From contig DFYS01000134.1 of assembly GCA_002383405.1 (NCBI GenBank), positions 1-16,839 on the forward strand: DNA of 16,839 nucleotides, read 5' to 3'. Position 1 is the first letter of the stretch; the number at the start of each line of letters is the position of its first letter. A program made the position numbers and the translations under genes. Shown here in pieces: positions 8,370-14,360 of the stretch. The notes beneath the pieces were generated by a model. That model was given only the letters and a program-made list of their open reading frames with translations, was not told where the DNA came from and did no database searches. The stretch comes from Moorella sp. UBA4076. GTDB taxonomy: Bacteria; Bacillota; DSM-521; Neomoorellales; Neomoorellaceae.

Positions 8370-8782
8370 TGGATGTTGAAGAAACAGGTTACGGGTTTTT
8401 ACTTGACACTGACTTTTTAATTGATTTAAATCGAGGTAAAAGAAATAAATGGCGCCAGCAAGCAGAAGGGTTACTTACAGCAATTAATACCCATAATCTG
8501 GTAATTACCAATATTACTGTAATCGAATTTATGACTGGTATTCAGCCAGATCAACAGGATCAAGCCCAAAAAATACTACGTCAGTTGTATTATTATACAG
8601 TGCCAACTTTTGACGAGGCCGTTTTAGCAGGGCAATTGCGTCAACAATGGCTTAACAGGGGTTATTCTTTGTCAATTGCTGATGTAACTAATGCTGCTAT
8701 TGCAATTTCAAGGCGGATGGTTTTGGTTACCAGAAACACACAACATTACCCCTTTGAGCGGCTTACTATCAGGAGTTGGTGA
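8369..8782 (+). CDS. PIN-domain toxin, VapC-like ribonuclease
   Basis: A 137-residue PIN-domain protein, the normal size for VapC toxins. Acidic active-site positions are visible in order: D13 in FLLDTDFLIDL, E53 in TVIEFMTG and D105 in LSIADVTNAAIA. The usual VTRN-like strand follows (LVTRNTQHYPFERL, with N123). VapC toxins are Mg2+-dependent endoribonucleases that cut tRNA or rRNA when the antitoxin is degraded. The start overlaps the antitoxin stop by one base. The gene is clearly AT-rich compared with the surrounding GC-rich genes. Its last 14 bases overlap the end of the convergent DUF523 gene. All catalytic residues appear to be present, so the toxin is probably active. Confidence 0.88.
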   Translation: MDVEETGYGFLLDTDFLIDLNRGKRNKWRQQAEGLLTAINTHNLVITNITVIEFMTGIQPDQQDQAQKILRQLYYYTVPTFDEAVLAGQLRQQWLNRGYSLSIADVTNAAIAISRRMVLVTRNTQHYPFERLTIRSW

Positions 8783-9227
8783 ACTCCCCTTCGCTTATCA
8801 CCCGGTACCCCTGCTTCCGCAGTAAAGCCGCTGTGACGCCCGGCCCGGGACGGGTCGTACCGCTGAAAGTGCCGTCATAGATCAGCCCGCTACCGCAGGA
8901 AGGGCTATTTTCTTTCAAAACTGCCAGCTGCGCCCCCACCTCCCGCGCCCGTGCCAGCGTGGCTTGCGCCCCGCGCAGGAAAGCCGCCGTCACGTCGCGG
9001 CCCTCGCGGTCCACCACCCGCGCCTTACCGGCCAGGACGTCATGGCCGTCGCCGTCCCGGATCTCCGCCGGCGGTCGAGGGATAGCCAGGCCCCCCAGGG
9101 TTTCCGGGCAGATTGGTACCGCTTTACCCTGGCGTACCAGATCGGCAATGGCCGGCACCAGGTTGTGACCGCCGCTGTATTTACACGGTATGCCTGCCAG
9201 GCAGGCACTGACGAGGATTTTTTCCAT
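8769..9227 (-). CDS. DUF523 family protein
   Basis: A 152-residue protein with the signatures of DUF523: CLAGIPCKYSGGHN near the start (C9, C15), CPETLGGLAIPRPP (C40) and KENSPSCGSGLIYDG (C111). Length matches the family. The function is not established; the conserved cysteines suggest a metal, Fe-S or thiol role. No membrane span or signal peptide is seen, so a cytosolic protein is expected. The ATG has a purine-rich AGAGGTGG stretch upstream on the minus strand, somewhat far from the start. It is convergent with the PIN toxin, and the two reading frames overlap by 14 bases at their 3' ends. GC-rich codon use matches the host rather than the adjacent toxin gene, so this is probably where the ancestral chromosome resumes. 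Confidence 0.85.
   Translation of the reverse strand: MEKILVSACLAGIPCKYSGGHNLVPAIADLVRQGKAVPICPETLGGLAIPRPPAEIRDGDGHDVLAGKARVVDREGRDVTAAFLRGAQATLARAREVGAQLAVLKENSPSCGSGLIYDGTFSGTTRPGPGVTAALLRKQGYRVISEGEFTNS
8772..8787. other. Hairpin at the convergent gene junction
   Basis: A perfect 6-base inverted repeat, GGAGTT and AACTCC with a 4-base loop, lies across the stop codons of the PIN toxin (plus) and the DUF523 gene (minus). It could help end transcription from both sides, but there is no T run on either strand, so a terminator role is uncertain. Confidence 0.4.
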
Positions 9228-9529
9228 TTAACCTGCCACCTCTGAAGTTTTTTAACCGGACAAATGTCCTGAGTGTAAATTGCAAACTGGCGGTTAAGGA
9301 AACCAACACGTGCTAGTTACTGCTGCCTTCGTGAGGAATCTTTGTTAAGGGTGCGTGCGATCCGGGTCGATTTGAATCGGGAGTCAGGTACCAAGTGTAT
9401 TGTTTCCCTGAACCTGCCATGGTACAATAATACTATAACAGGGACAAAAATGAGCAAAACAAAATGCAAATTTACCCGAGTTTCATTTATGAACATCTAG
9501 ATGAAATCCTGGTGGGGAGATAAAGCTAT
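9228..9529. other. Divergent intergenic region with inverted repeats
   Basis: About 300 bases between the divergently transcribed DUF523 gene and the 96-residue orphan gene. It holds TTAACCG 9252-9258 paired with CGGTTAA 9291-9297, a GGACA-AA-TGTCC near-palindrome at 9258-9269 and a CGATT-TG-AATCG near-palindrome at 9368-9379. These could be operators or leader structure. A plus-strand promoter lies at 9400-9428. A 15-codon ATG frame at 9450 has no convincing ribosome binding site. Confidence 0.5.
9400..9428 (+). promoter_or_regulatory. Sigma-A-type promoter for the 96-residue gene
   Basis: TTGTTT (-35, 9400-9405) and TACAAT (-10, 9423-9428) are spaced by 17 bases. The leader would be about 95 bases to the ATG at 9530. 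It may also drive the downstream MetH-activation-like and YbjQ genes, since the gaps between them are short. Confidence 0.65.
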
Positions 9530-9820
9530 ATGGAAAAGTTAGAATTAACAGGGGTTCCTCGCGAAGAATATCCTGTTGTTTTGAGGCTCTTTCGGAGGAC
9601 CATTGATTCCAGGGTGTTGAAATTAAAGGAAGAATTACTGGAGGCGGCCAGGGAACTCAGGAAATTTGAGGATAAGTACCATATAAAGTTAGCCGATTTT
9701 GAAGGACGTTATCTTAATGAGCATAATGGTAATGAGGAACATGATGACGCTATTGATTGGCGGTACTGGCAGGAAGTCTATCAAAGAACACTTGAACTAT
9801 TAAAAATACAACGCCGTTAA
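9530..9820 (+). CDS. Small charged protein of unknown function
   Basis: A 96-residue protein that I do not recognise by family. It is rich in charged residues and mostly helical in appearance: a central LKLKEELLEAARELRKFEDK segment looks like a coiled-coil helix, followed by DFEGRYLNEH, an acidic stretch and a closing DAIDWRYWQEVYQRTLELL. This layout resembles small antitoxin-like proteins found beside toxin genes, but no toxin gene follows, so that is only a guess. The ATG at 9530 has GGTGGGGAG at 9511-9519. The gene is AT-rich compared with its downstream neighbour, hinting at acquisition. It ends 15 bases before the next start, which suggests co-transcription from the promoter at 9400-9428. 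Confidence 0.75.
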   Translation: MEKLELTGVPREEYPVVLRLFRRTIDSRVLKLKEELLEAARELRKFEDKYHIKLADFEGRYLNEHNGNEEHDDAIDWRYWQEVYQRTLELLKIQRR

Positions 9821-9835
9821 AGGAGTAACCGCGCC

Positions 9836-10564
9836 GTGGATTTAGCCATAGATGAACGTCCCGCGACCACTACCATCCTTCGGGATCTGGAGGCCACCGT
9901 AGATACAGGGAAACTGCTTGCCATGCAGGGGATGACGGAGCAGGGATGGGAGGGCGGGCGGCAGCTGGAAGCCCATATTACCGCCATGTATGAGGACATC
10001 TGCCGGGAAGCGCGGAGCCTGGCGGAACCCGCCTTTGCCTGGGCCTATCATGGAGTGGCGGCAATTAGGAGCAATGAACTGCGCCTGGACGGCGGGCAAA
10101 CTATCAAAAGCCGCTTCCTGGCGCAAAAACTGGCCCCGGCGCGGGGGCTTGTCGCTATGGCCGCCACCATCGGCCCGCGCCTGGAGGACCGCATCAAGGC
10201 ATACCAGGCCGCCGGCGATACAATGGCCGCCTATCTTCTCGACCTGGCCGGCTCGGCCCTGGTTGAGAGCGCTTACTACAGCGGTTTCCAGCAGGTGGAA
10301 ATCAAGGCCGCCGCTGCCGGGCTGGAAGCTACCACGCCCTTCGGCCCCGGCCACTCCTACTGGGAGAACCTGGCCGACCAGGAGACGCTGTTTACCCTGG
10401 TGGACGCTACCAGCCTGGGGATCACCCTGACGACATCCTACCTGATGCTGCCGCGCAAATCGGTGTCGGGTATCAGCGGCATCGGGCAGGGTTTTGAAGT
10501 TGGTGAATACCACTGCCAGTACTGCCACCTGCGCCGCACCTGCCTTTTGAGCCGGGCCAAATAA
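9836..10564 (+). CDS. Stand-alone MetH-activation-like protein with C-terminal cysteine cluster
   Basis: A 242-residue protein resembling the reactivation domain of cobalamin-dependent methionine synthase, which binds S-adenosylmethionine to restore oxidised cobalamin; stand-alone forms are known, for example TM0269 of Thermotoga. Supporting motifs are YLMLPRKSVSGISGIG near residues 202-217, matching the family's P-x-x-S-V-S-G signature, and the middle GLVAMAATIGPRLEDRI and DLAGSALVESAYY blocks. The tail carries C227, C230 and C236 (C-x2-C-x5-C), which could hold a metal or Fe-S centre and is not part of the classical MetH domain. No catalytic MetH domains are attached. The GTG start at 9836 has AAAGGAG at 9819-9825. 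In a corrinoid-rich acetogen it may reactivate a corrinoid protein, but the partner is not visible here. Confidence 0.8.
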   Translation: MDLAIDERPATTTILRDLEATVDTGKLLAMQGMTEQGWEGGRQLEAHITAMYEDICREARSLAEPAFAWAYHGVAAIRSNELRLDGGQTIKSRFLAQKLAPARGLVAMAATIGPRLEDRIKAYQAAGDTMAAYLLDLAGSALVESAYYSGFQQVEIKAAAAGLEATTPFGPGHSYWENLADQETLFTLVDATSLGITLTTSYLMLPRKSVSGISGIGQGFEVGEYHCQYCHLRRTCLLSRAK

Positions 10565-10595
10565 GCGGGCATAATAAATTAAGGAGGAAAAAACC

Positions 10596-10910
10596 TTGAT
10601 TATCACTACCACCAACACCGTTGAGGGGCGCCGGATAAAGGAGTACCTGGGGGTAGTCGCCGGGGAAGCCATCATGGGCGCCAACATTGTCCGTGACCTC
10701 TTCGCCAGCATTACCGACATTGTCGGCGGCCGCTCGGGGGCCTACGAAAACAAACTGGCTGAAGCGCGCGAAATCGCCCTGCGCGAAATGGCCGACCGGA
10801 GCCGCCACCTGGGCGGCGATGCCGTTGTCGGCGTCGACATCGACTACGAAGTAGTGCGCGAGGGTATGCTCATGGTGACGGCCGCCGGCACCGCCGTCAG
10901 GCTCGATTAG
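10596..10910 (+). CDS. YbjQ/UPF0145 family protein
   Basis: A 104-residue protein matching the UPF0145 (YbjQ) family in length and throughout. The opening is [19 protein letters not shown] followed by [20 protein letters not shown]. The middle has [15 protein letters not shown], and the close is [15 protein letters not shown] with a [13 protein letters not shown] strand. The family forms small pentamer-like assemblies; its biochemical role is not established. There is no membrane span. The TTG start at 10596 is well supported by AAGGAGG at 10581-10587 (8-base spacing). It lies 31 bases after the MetH-activation-like gene and is probably co-transcribed. Its last codons are part of a partial duplication that continues downstream. 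Confidence 0.92.
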   Translation: MIITTTNTVEGRRIKEYLGVVAGEAIMGANIVRDLFASITDIVGGRSGAYENKLAEAREIALREMADRSRHLGGDAVVGVDIDYEVVREGMLMVTAAGTAVRLD

Positions 10911-10994
10911 CAAGTCAACCAAAGTAAAGTCATGGATGGTGCCGAGATCGTGCGTGATGAAGCCAGTCAGGTTCGATTAGCAAGTTAACCAAAG
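10896..10994 (+). repeat. Imperfect direct repeat of the YbjQ gene 3' end
   Basis: Copy 1 (10896-10924) covers the last codons and stop of the YbjQ gene plus following bases; copy 2 (10966-10994) repeats it with 2 mismatches in 29 bases, at a 70-base period. Both include the CGATTAGCAAGT core. This looks like a small tandem duplication that has since diverged. Confidence 0.8.
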
Positions 10995-11374
10995 ACCCGG
11001 TGCCGGGCATGCCCCTGTCAAGCAGCTTCGGTATAGAAACCATCGTATTGAGGGTTATGCCAGCAATTTAAATAAGCCGGGATTGAGTGCGGGGCAGTTT
11101 ATGGATGCGTCAGGCCTGCCGAGGACCAGGCTATATTTGGAGCATCCTGTGCGGCATGGCGTTGATGATCAGCTTCAGGCCTGCTAAAGATCCAGTGCTG
11201 GCGCAGGAAGCGCAGGCATAGCATTGTACGAGGTATTTACGGCATCGTGTTTAAATTTTATGCAGCTATCTTATGCTCAAACCTTTGGCGGGCAAGGTAG
11301 ATCGCGATTTTACATACGTCAGCACTGCCAACGACCAGGCTATATTGACAATACCCGGAAGACGAGGTAACAAG
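10911..11374. other. Repeat-bearing gene-free region before rnhA
   Basis: About 460 bases without a convincing gene. One plus frame is open from 10981 to about 11184 and reads somewhat like protein (GYASNLNKPGLSAGQF), but it has no good start codon or ribosome binding site and may be a relic. Two sets of direct repeats lie here. Several -10-like AT-rich bits (TTTAAA and TATGCT near 11250-11280) are present but no convincing promoter. No terminator for the YbjQ gene was recognised. Confidence 0.55.
11108..11346 (+). repeat. Imperfect 30-base direct repeat upstream of rnhA
   Basis: Copies at 11108-11137 and 11317-11346 share 26 of 30 bases, including an identical GACCAGGCTATATT at their ends. 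They are 209 bases apart. Together with the YbjQ duplication this suggests that the interval was built or reshaped by local duplications. Confidence 0.65.
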
Positions 11375-11845
11375 GTGAAAGACGTAACCATCTATACTGA
11401 CGGCGCCTGTTCCGGCAACCCGGGCCCCGGGGGCTGGGGCGCTGTCCTTATTTATGGCGACAAACGCAAAGAGTTATCCGGAGGCGAGGCCAGCACCACC
11501 AACCAGCGGATGGAGATTACCGCTGCCCTGGAAGCCCTTAAAGCCTTAAAAGCGCCCTGTCGTATCCGCCTTTACAGCGACAGCGCCTATCTAATCAACG
11601 CCTTTCGCCAGGGATGGTTAAACCGCTGGCAGCGCAACGGCTGGCAGACGATCAACAAAGAGCCGGTGAAAAATGAGGAACTGTGGCGGGAACTGCTCCA
11701 GGCGGCCTCACCGCACCGGATAGAATGGCTAAAGGTCAAAGGCCACAGCGACAATGCCGAAAACAACCGCTGTGACGAACTGGCGCGGGCGGCAATAAAG
11801 CGCCCGGTACCCGTCGCCAGTAAAAGTGACCACCGCGGGCGATAG
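11375..11845 (+). CDS. rnhA: Ribonuclease HI
   Basis: A 156-residue type 1 RNase H, which degrades the RNA strand of RNA-DNA hybrids such as Okazaki primers and R-loops. The catalytic acidic residues are visible in order: D in YTDGACSGNPGPGGWG, E in TNQRMEITAALEAL, D in LYSDSAYLINA, and the last Asp in VKGHSDNAENNRCDELARAA, with the loop His in VKGHSD. Length fits the 155-residue E. coli enzyme. The chosen start is GTG 11375, with CGAGGT upstream at 11363-11368. The frame is open back to an ATG at 11273, but the 34 extra residues do not resemble the family and lack a ribosome binding site. The C-terminal 12 or so residues (after ARAAIKRP) are a variable tail. A 78-base gap separates it from the flavoprotein gene. 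Confidence 0.95.
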   Translation: MKDVTIYTDGACSGNPGPGGWGAVLIYGDKRKELSGGEASTTNQRMEITAALEALKALKAPCRIRLYSDSAYLINAFRQGWLNRWQRNGWQTINKEPVKNEELWRELLQAASPHRIEWLKVKGHSDNAENNRCDELARAAIKRPVPVASKSDHRGR

Positions 11846-11923
11846 TAGTCCCGAGAGGGGCCGGCATCGTCGCAGCGATTAGCATCTCCGGAAAAAAACA
11901 AGGGAAAGGGAAGGGAAGCAAAG

Positions 11924-12520
11924 ATGCTCATAGTCGGTATTAACGGCAGCCCCAAAAAAGAAGGCAACACCGCCTTTCTGGTACGGGAGGGGCTGGCGGC
12001 AGCTGCAGCTGCCGGGGCGGAGACGGCTCTGATCCATATCAGTGAGGCCATGGCCGACCAGAAGAACCCCTACTGCACCCAGTGCAGCAGCCCCTGCCAG
12101 GGGGCCTGTTCCCGCAACAACCGCCTGGGGGAAGCCTACGACCTTTTACGGCGTGCCGACGGTCTCCTCCTGGGCAGCCCCGTCTATTTCGGCAGCGTTT
12201 CCGCTCAGCTGAAGGCCTTCTGGGATAAAGGCCGAATCTTACGCAAAGAGAAAGCCCTTTACAACGTCATCGGCGCCGGAGTCGCCGTGGGGGGCAGCCG
12301 TTTCGGCGGCCAGGAAACCACCCTGAAGGCCCTGTTTGATATGATGCTCATCCAGGGCATGATGATCGTCGGTGACGGCTTCGGCGAGGCCGACTGCGGC
12401 CACCAGGGCGGCTGCGGCCAGGCCCCGGCGGTCAACGACGAATTCGCCATCCAGAGGGTGCGCCTGACAGGCAGGCGTTTGGCCGAAGTAGCGGCCGCCA
12501 CCACAAACTTACGCCGGTAG
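11924..12520 (+). CDS. NADPH-dependent FMN reductase-family protein with cysteine cluster
   Basis: A 198-residue flavodoxin-fold protein. The N-terminal MLIVGINGSPKKEGNT is the phosphate-binding loop of the FMN reductase family, and LLLGSPVYFGSVSAQLKAFWDK is the second FMN-binding segment. Between them lies a compact cluster, C51-x2-C54-x3-C58-x3-C62, resembling but not identical to the 4Fe-4S motif of archaeal iron-sulfur flavoproteins. A C-G-H-Q-G-G-C stretch near the C-terminus adds two more cysteines. It probably moves electrons between a low-potential donor and an unknown acceptor in the cytoplasm. The ATG has a purine-rich leader (GGGAAGGGAAGC) upstream. It lies between rnhA and dgt in the same orientation but is unlikely to be functionally linked to them. 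The partner and substrate are not known. Confidence 0.8.
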   Translation: MLIVGINGSPKKEGNTAFLVREGLAAAAAAGAETALIHISEAMADQKNPYCTQCSSPCQGACSRNNRLGEAYDLLRRADGLLLGSPVYFGSVSAQLKAFWDKGRILRKEKALYNVIGAGVAVGGSRFGGQETTLKALFDMMLIQGMMIVGDGFGEADCGHQGGCGQAPAVNDEFAIQRVRLTGRRLAEVAAATTNLRR

Positions 12521-12523
12521 CGC

Positions 12524-12555
12524 TCCCACCTCTCACCTCGCACATCCCACATCTC
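12524..12555. repeat. C/T-rich dispersed repeat, copy 2 (upstream of dgt)
   Basis: This is a 32-base version of the repeat at 1977-2001, identical except for an extra 7 bases in the middle. It starts 4 bases after the flavoprotein stop codon and ends 21 bases before the dgt ATG. It leaves the dgt ribosome binding site (GGAGGGAGG) intact. Confidence 0.7.
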
Positions 12556-12576
12556 GTATTGGAGGGAGGAAAGGGC

Positions 12577-13578
12577 ATGCTCCTGCGGCAGGAAGCTGAA
12601 AAGCGGGAAGAAAGTATCCTGGACTCCCGGGCGAGTTTGAGCAGCCGGACCCGCGGCCGCGCCATACCGGAGCAGCCGTGCCCCATCCGTACCGCATACC
12701 AGCGCGACCGCGACCGGATTATCCATTGTAAGGCCTTCCGGCGCCTGAAGCATAAAACCCAGGTGTTTATCGCCCCGGAAGGCGACCACTACCGCACCCG
12801 CCTCACCCACACCCTGGAGGTAGCGCAAATCAGCCGCACCATCGCCCGCGCCCTGTGTCTGAACGAGGACCTCACCGAGGCCATCGCCCTGGGCCATGAC
12901 CTGGGGCATACCCCCTTCGGCCATTCCGGCGAGGAAGCCCTGAACGAAGTGGTGCCGGGAGGGTTCAAGCACAACCTGCAGAGCCTCAGGGTGGTGGAAG
13001 TCCTGGAAGACGGCCGCGGGCTGAACCTCACCTGGGAAGTGCGGGACGGTATCGCCCACCATACCGGCGCGGTCAAACCCCGCACTCTTGAAGGCCAGAT
13101 TATTTGTTATGCCGACCGCATCGCCTATATTAACCACGATATTGACGACGCCCTGCGCGCCGGTATAATCACCAGCGAAGAGCTGCCGGGTGATTGTTTA
13201 AAAATCCTCGGTTCCAGCCACCGCCAGCGCATCGATACTATGGTGACGGATATCATTCATTACAGCTGGGAGCACAGTTTGGCGCAGGGCCGCATCGCCA
13301 TGAGCCCGGATATCCAGCAAGCCACCGATGACCTGCGCAGTTTCCTGTTTAAATATGTATATATCGGTTCCCTGGCTAAAGTAGAGGAAAGCAAGGCCAA
13401 AAACCTGTTAAAGCAGCTCTACAATTACTACCTGGCACACCCGGAAGCATTGCCGGCGCCGGTCAGCCCGGAAGACGACCTGCCGCGACGTGCCTGCGAC
13501 TATATCGCCGGTATGACCGACCGTTATGCCGTTCTCCAATACAACCGGTTGTTTGTGCCCACCGGTTTCCCTTCCTGA
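12577..13578 (+). CDS. dgt: dGTPase-family HD hydrolase (dGTP triphosphohydrolase-like)
   Basis: A 333-residue HD-domain phosphohydrolase of the deoxyguanosinetriphosphate triphosphohydrolase-like family, which splits dNTPs to the nucleoside and tripolyphosphate and so trims nucleotide pools. The metal site is visible as H78 in RLTHTLEVAQISR, H107-D108 in ALGHDLGHTPFGH, and D180 in YADRIAYINHDIDDA. The conserved N-terminal RDRDRIIHCKAFRRLKHKTQV block is also present. ATG 12577 is preferred over the in-frame TTG at 12559 because GGAGGGAGG lies just before it. The length fits the shorter (type 2) subfamily rather than the E. coli enzyme. In many Clostridia this gene sits before dnaG, as here, though a 780-base gap and a minus-strand gene intervene. 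Confidence 0.92.
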   Translation: MLLRQEAEKREESILDSRASLSSRTRGRAIPEQPCPIRTAYQRDRDRIIHCKAFRRLKHKTQVFIAPEGDHYRTRLTHTLEVAQISRTIARALCLNEDLTEAIALGHDLGHTPFGHSGEEALNEVVPGGFKHNLQSLRVVEVLEDGRGLNLTWEVRDGIAHHTGAVKPRTLEGQIICYADRIAYINHDIDDALRAGIITSEELPGDCLKILGSSHRQRIDTMVTDIIHYSWEHSLAQGRIAMSPDIQQATDDLRSFLFKYVYIGSLAKVEESKAKNLLKQLYNYYLAHPEALPAPVSPEDDLPRRACDYIAGMTDRYAVLQYNRLFVPTGFPS

Positions 13579-14062
13579 CAGATGCTGCCACCGGGGTACC
13601 CGCGCTCCGGCCGGTTTTAGTCTTTACTTCCGGACATAAGGTATCGACTCCGGATATGCAGAGCTGGTGACTGGTATCTCGAACCCGGCCCGGCACAGAC
13701 GGAACAGACCGGGAAACGCCGATTATGGTGCCGGCACTGCGGGACACCGATAGGCAGGTAGCCACCCGGGTAGCCTGGTACACTTTTTACGCCGGTGACA
13801 CGGCAAGTATAGGTGACAGTTAACTGGCTACGGCAGGCAGAAACTGATCCAAACCGCGGCCTGCCAGCCCTGGTAAAAAATGGGAAGGTGTCGGGAAGCT
13901 CTTCGCTCGTCAAGCTATCCGCGCGTCGACGAAACGGCGGCAGGGTTCCCTTCACCTTCCGGTAAATATTTTAACCCTTCCCGCAAGGCTTTATACAAAA
14001 AAGCAGAGGGGCTAGCAAAGGCACATTTCAGGCCCGGGCTTTTTCCCCGATTTTCGTAGACC
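13579..14062. other. Gene-free region between dgt and the small minus-strand gene
   Basis: About 480 bases. Open frames on either strand (for example minus 13617-13955) lack a ribosome binding site and look random in composition. Possible structures are an ACCGG/CCGGT pair ending in TTTTAG near 13591-13620 (a weak terminator for dgt), GGCAGGC 13832-13838 with GCCTGCC 13859-13865, and AAAAAGC 13998-14004 with GCTTTTT 14038-14044, which could end transcription on either strand. No tRNA or riboswitch was recognised. Confidence 0.5.
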
Positions 14063-14179
14063 CTACTGCCGGGTTTTGAAATACGGTTGGAAGATATCGA
14101 GGATCACCCCGCGGTAAAGGACATAGAGGGCGCTGCCGCCAATGAGAGCGATCAGCAGCAGAGCTACAACCTTACCCAT
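14063..14179 (-). CDS. Small single-span membrane protein, 38 residues
   Basis: Reading the minus strand, an ATG at 14179 opens a 38-residue frame: MGKVVALLLIALIGGSALYV, then LYRGVILDIFQPYFKTRQ. The first 22 or so residues form one hydrophobic segment with a Lys at position 3, which fits a single membrane span with a short tail. The ribosome binding site AGGGGGTG lies about 5 bases upstream, a strong match. It is the only coding signal in the dgt-dnaG gap and lies opposite to both flanking genes. Its composition is protein-like and it ends cleanly in TAG. No family is recognised; similar tiny membrane proteins often go unannotated. A promoter on this strand was not found with confidence. Confidence 0.6.
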   Translation of the reverse strand: MGKVVALLLIALIGGSALYVLYRGVILDIFQPYFKTRQ

Positions 14180-14310
14180 GTTATCACCCCCTGCAAGCTA
14201 ATTGTGCCGCTTTCCGCCGGGCTATATGCAGGCTGCCGGAGGTATAATCTGGTAAAGAGGAACAAATAATAGGAAAAAGCGAAAATAGGCCGCTAAAAAG
14301 AGGATATTTC

Positions 14311-14344
14311 GTTCTGATAGCGAATTGTATTAGCACATCAGAAC
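14311..14344. promoter_or_regulatory. Inverted repeat just upstream of dnaG
   Basis: GTTCTGAT (14311-14318) and ATCAGAAC (14337-14344) form a perfect 8-base inverted repeat with an 18-base AT-rich centre, ending 16 bases before the dnaG ATG. It could be an operator for a dimeric regulator or a leader hairpin that occludes or sets off the ribosome binding site (AAGGGTGG, 14348-14355). A TATAAT at 14243-14248 lies upstream, but without a matching -35. Confidence 0.45.
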
Positions 14345-14360
14345 CTTAAGGGTGGTGTCG

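Noticed and set aside
9361..9385. T-arm-like sequence suggesting a tRNA fragment
   Set aside because: Only a short near-palindrome; no acceptor stem or anticodon arm could be built around it.
11345..11373. TTGACA with a TAACAA 17 bases downstream, as an rnhA promoter
   Set aside because: The -10 is poor and would place the transcript start inside the coding region.
11273..11374. 34-residue N-terminal extension of RNase HI
   Set aside because: The family starts at the GTG at 11375; the extension has no ribosome binding site and overlaps a direct repeat.
13617..13955. 112-residue minus-strand open frame after dgt
   Set aside because: Composition is random-looking (many Arg, Ser, Pro and scattered Cys), with no ribosome binding site or recognisable family.
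14243..14248. TATAAT as the -10 of a dnaG promoter
   Set aside because: No -35-like hexamer 16-18 bases upstream and no extended -10 TG; kept only as a remark.
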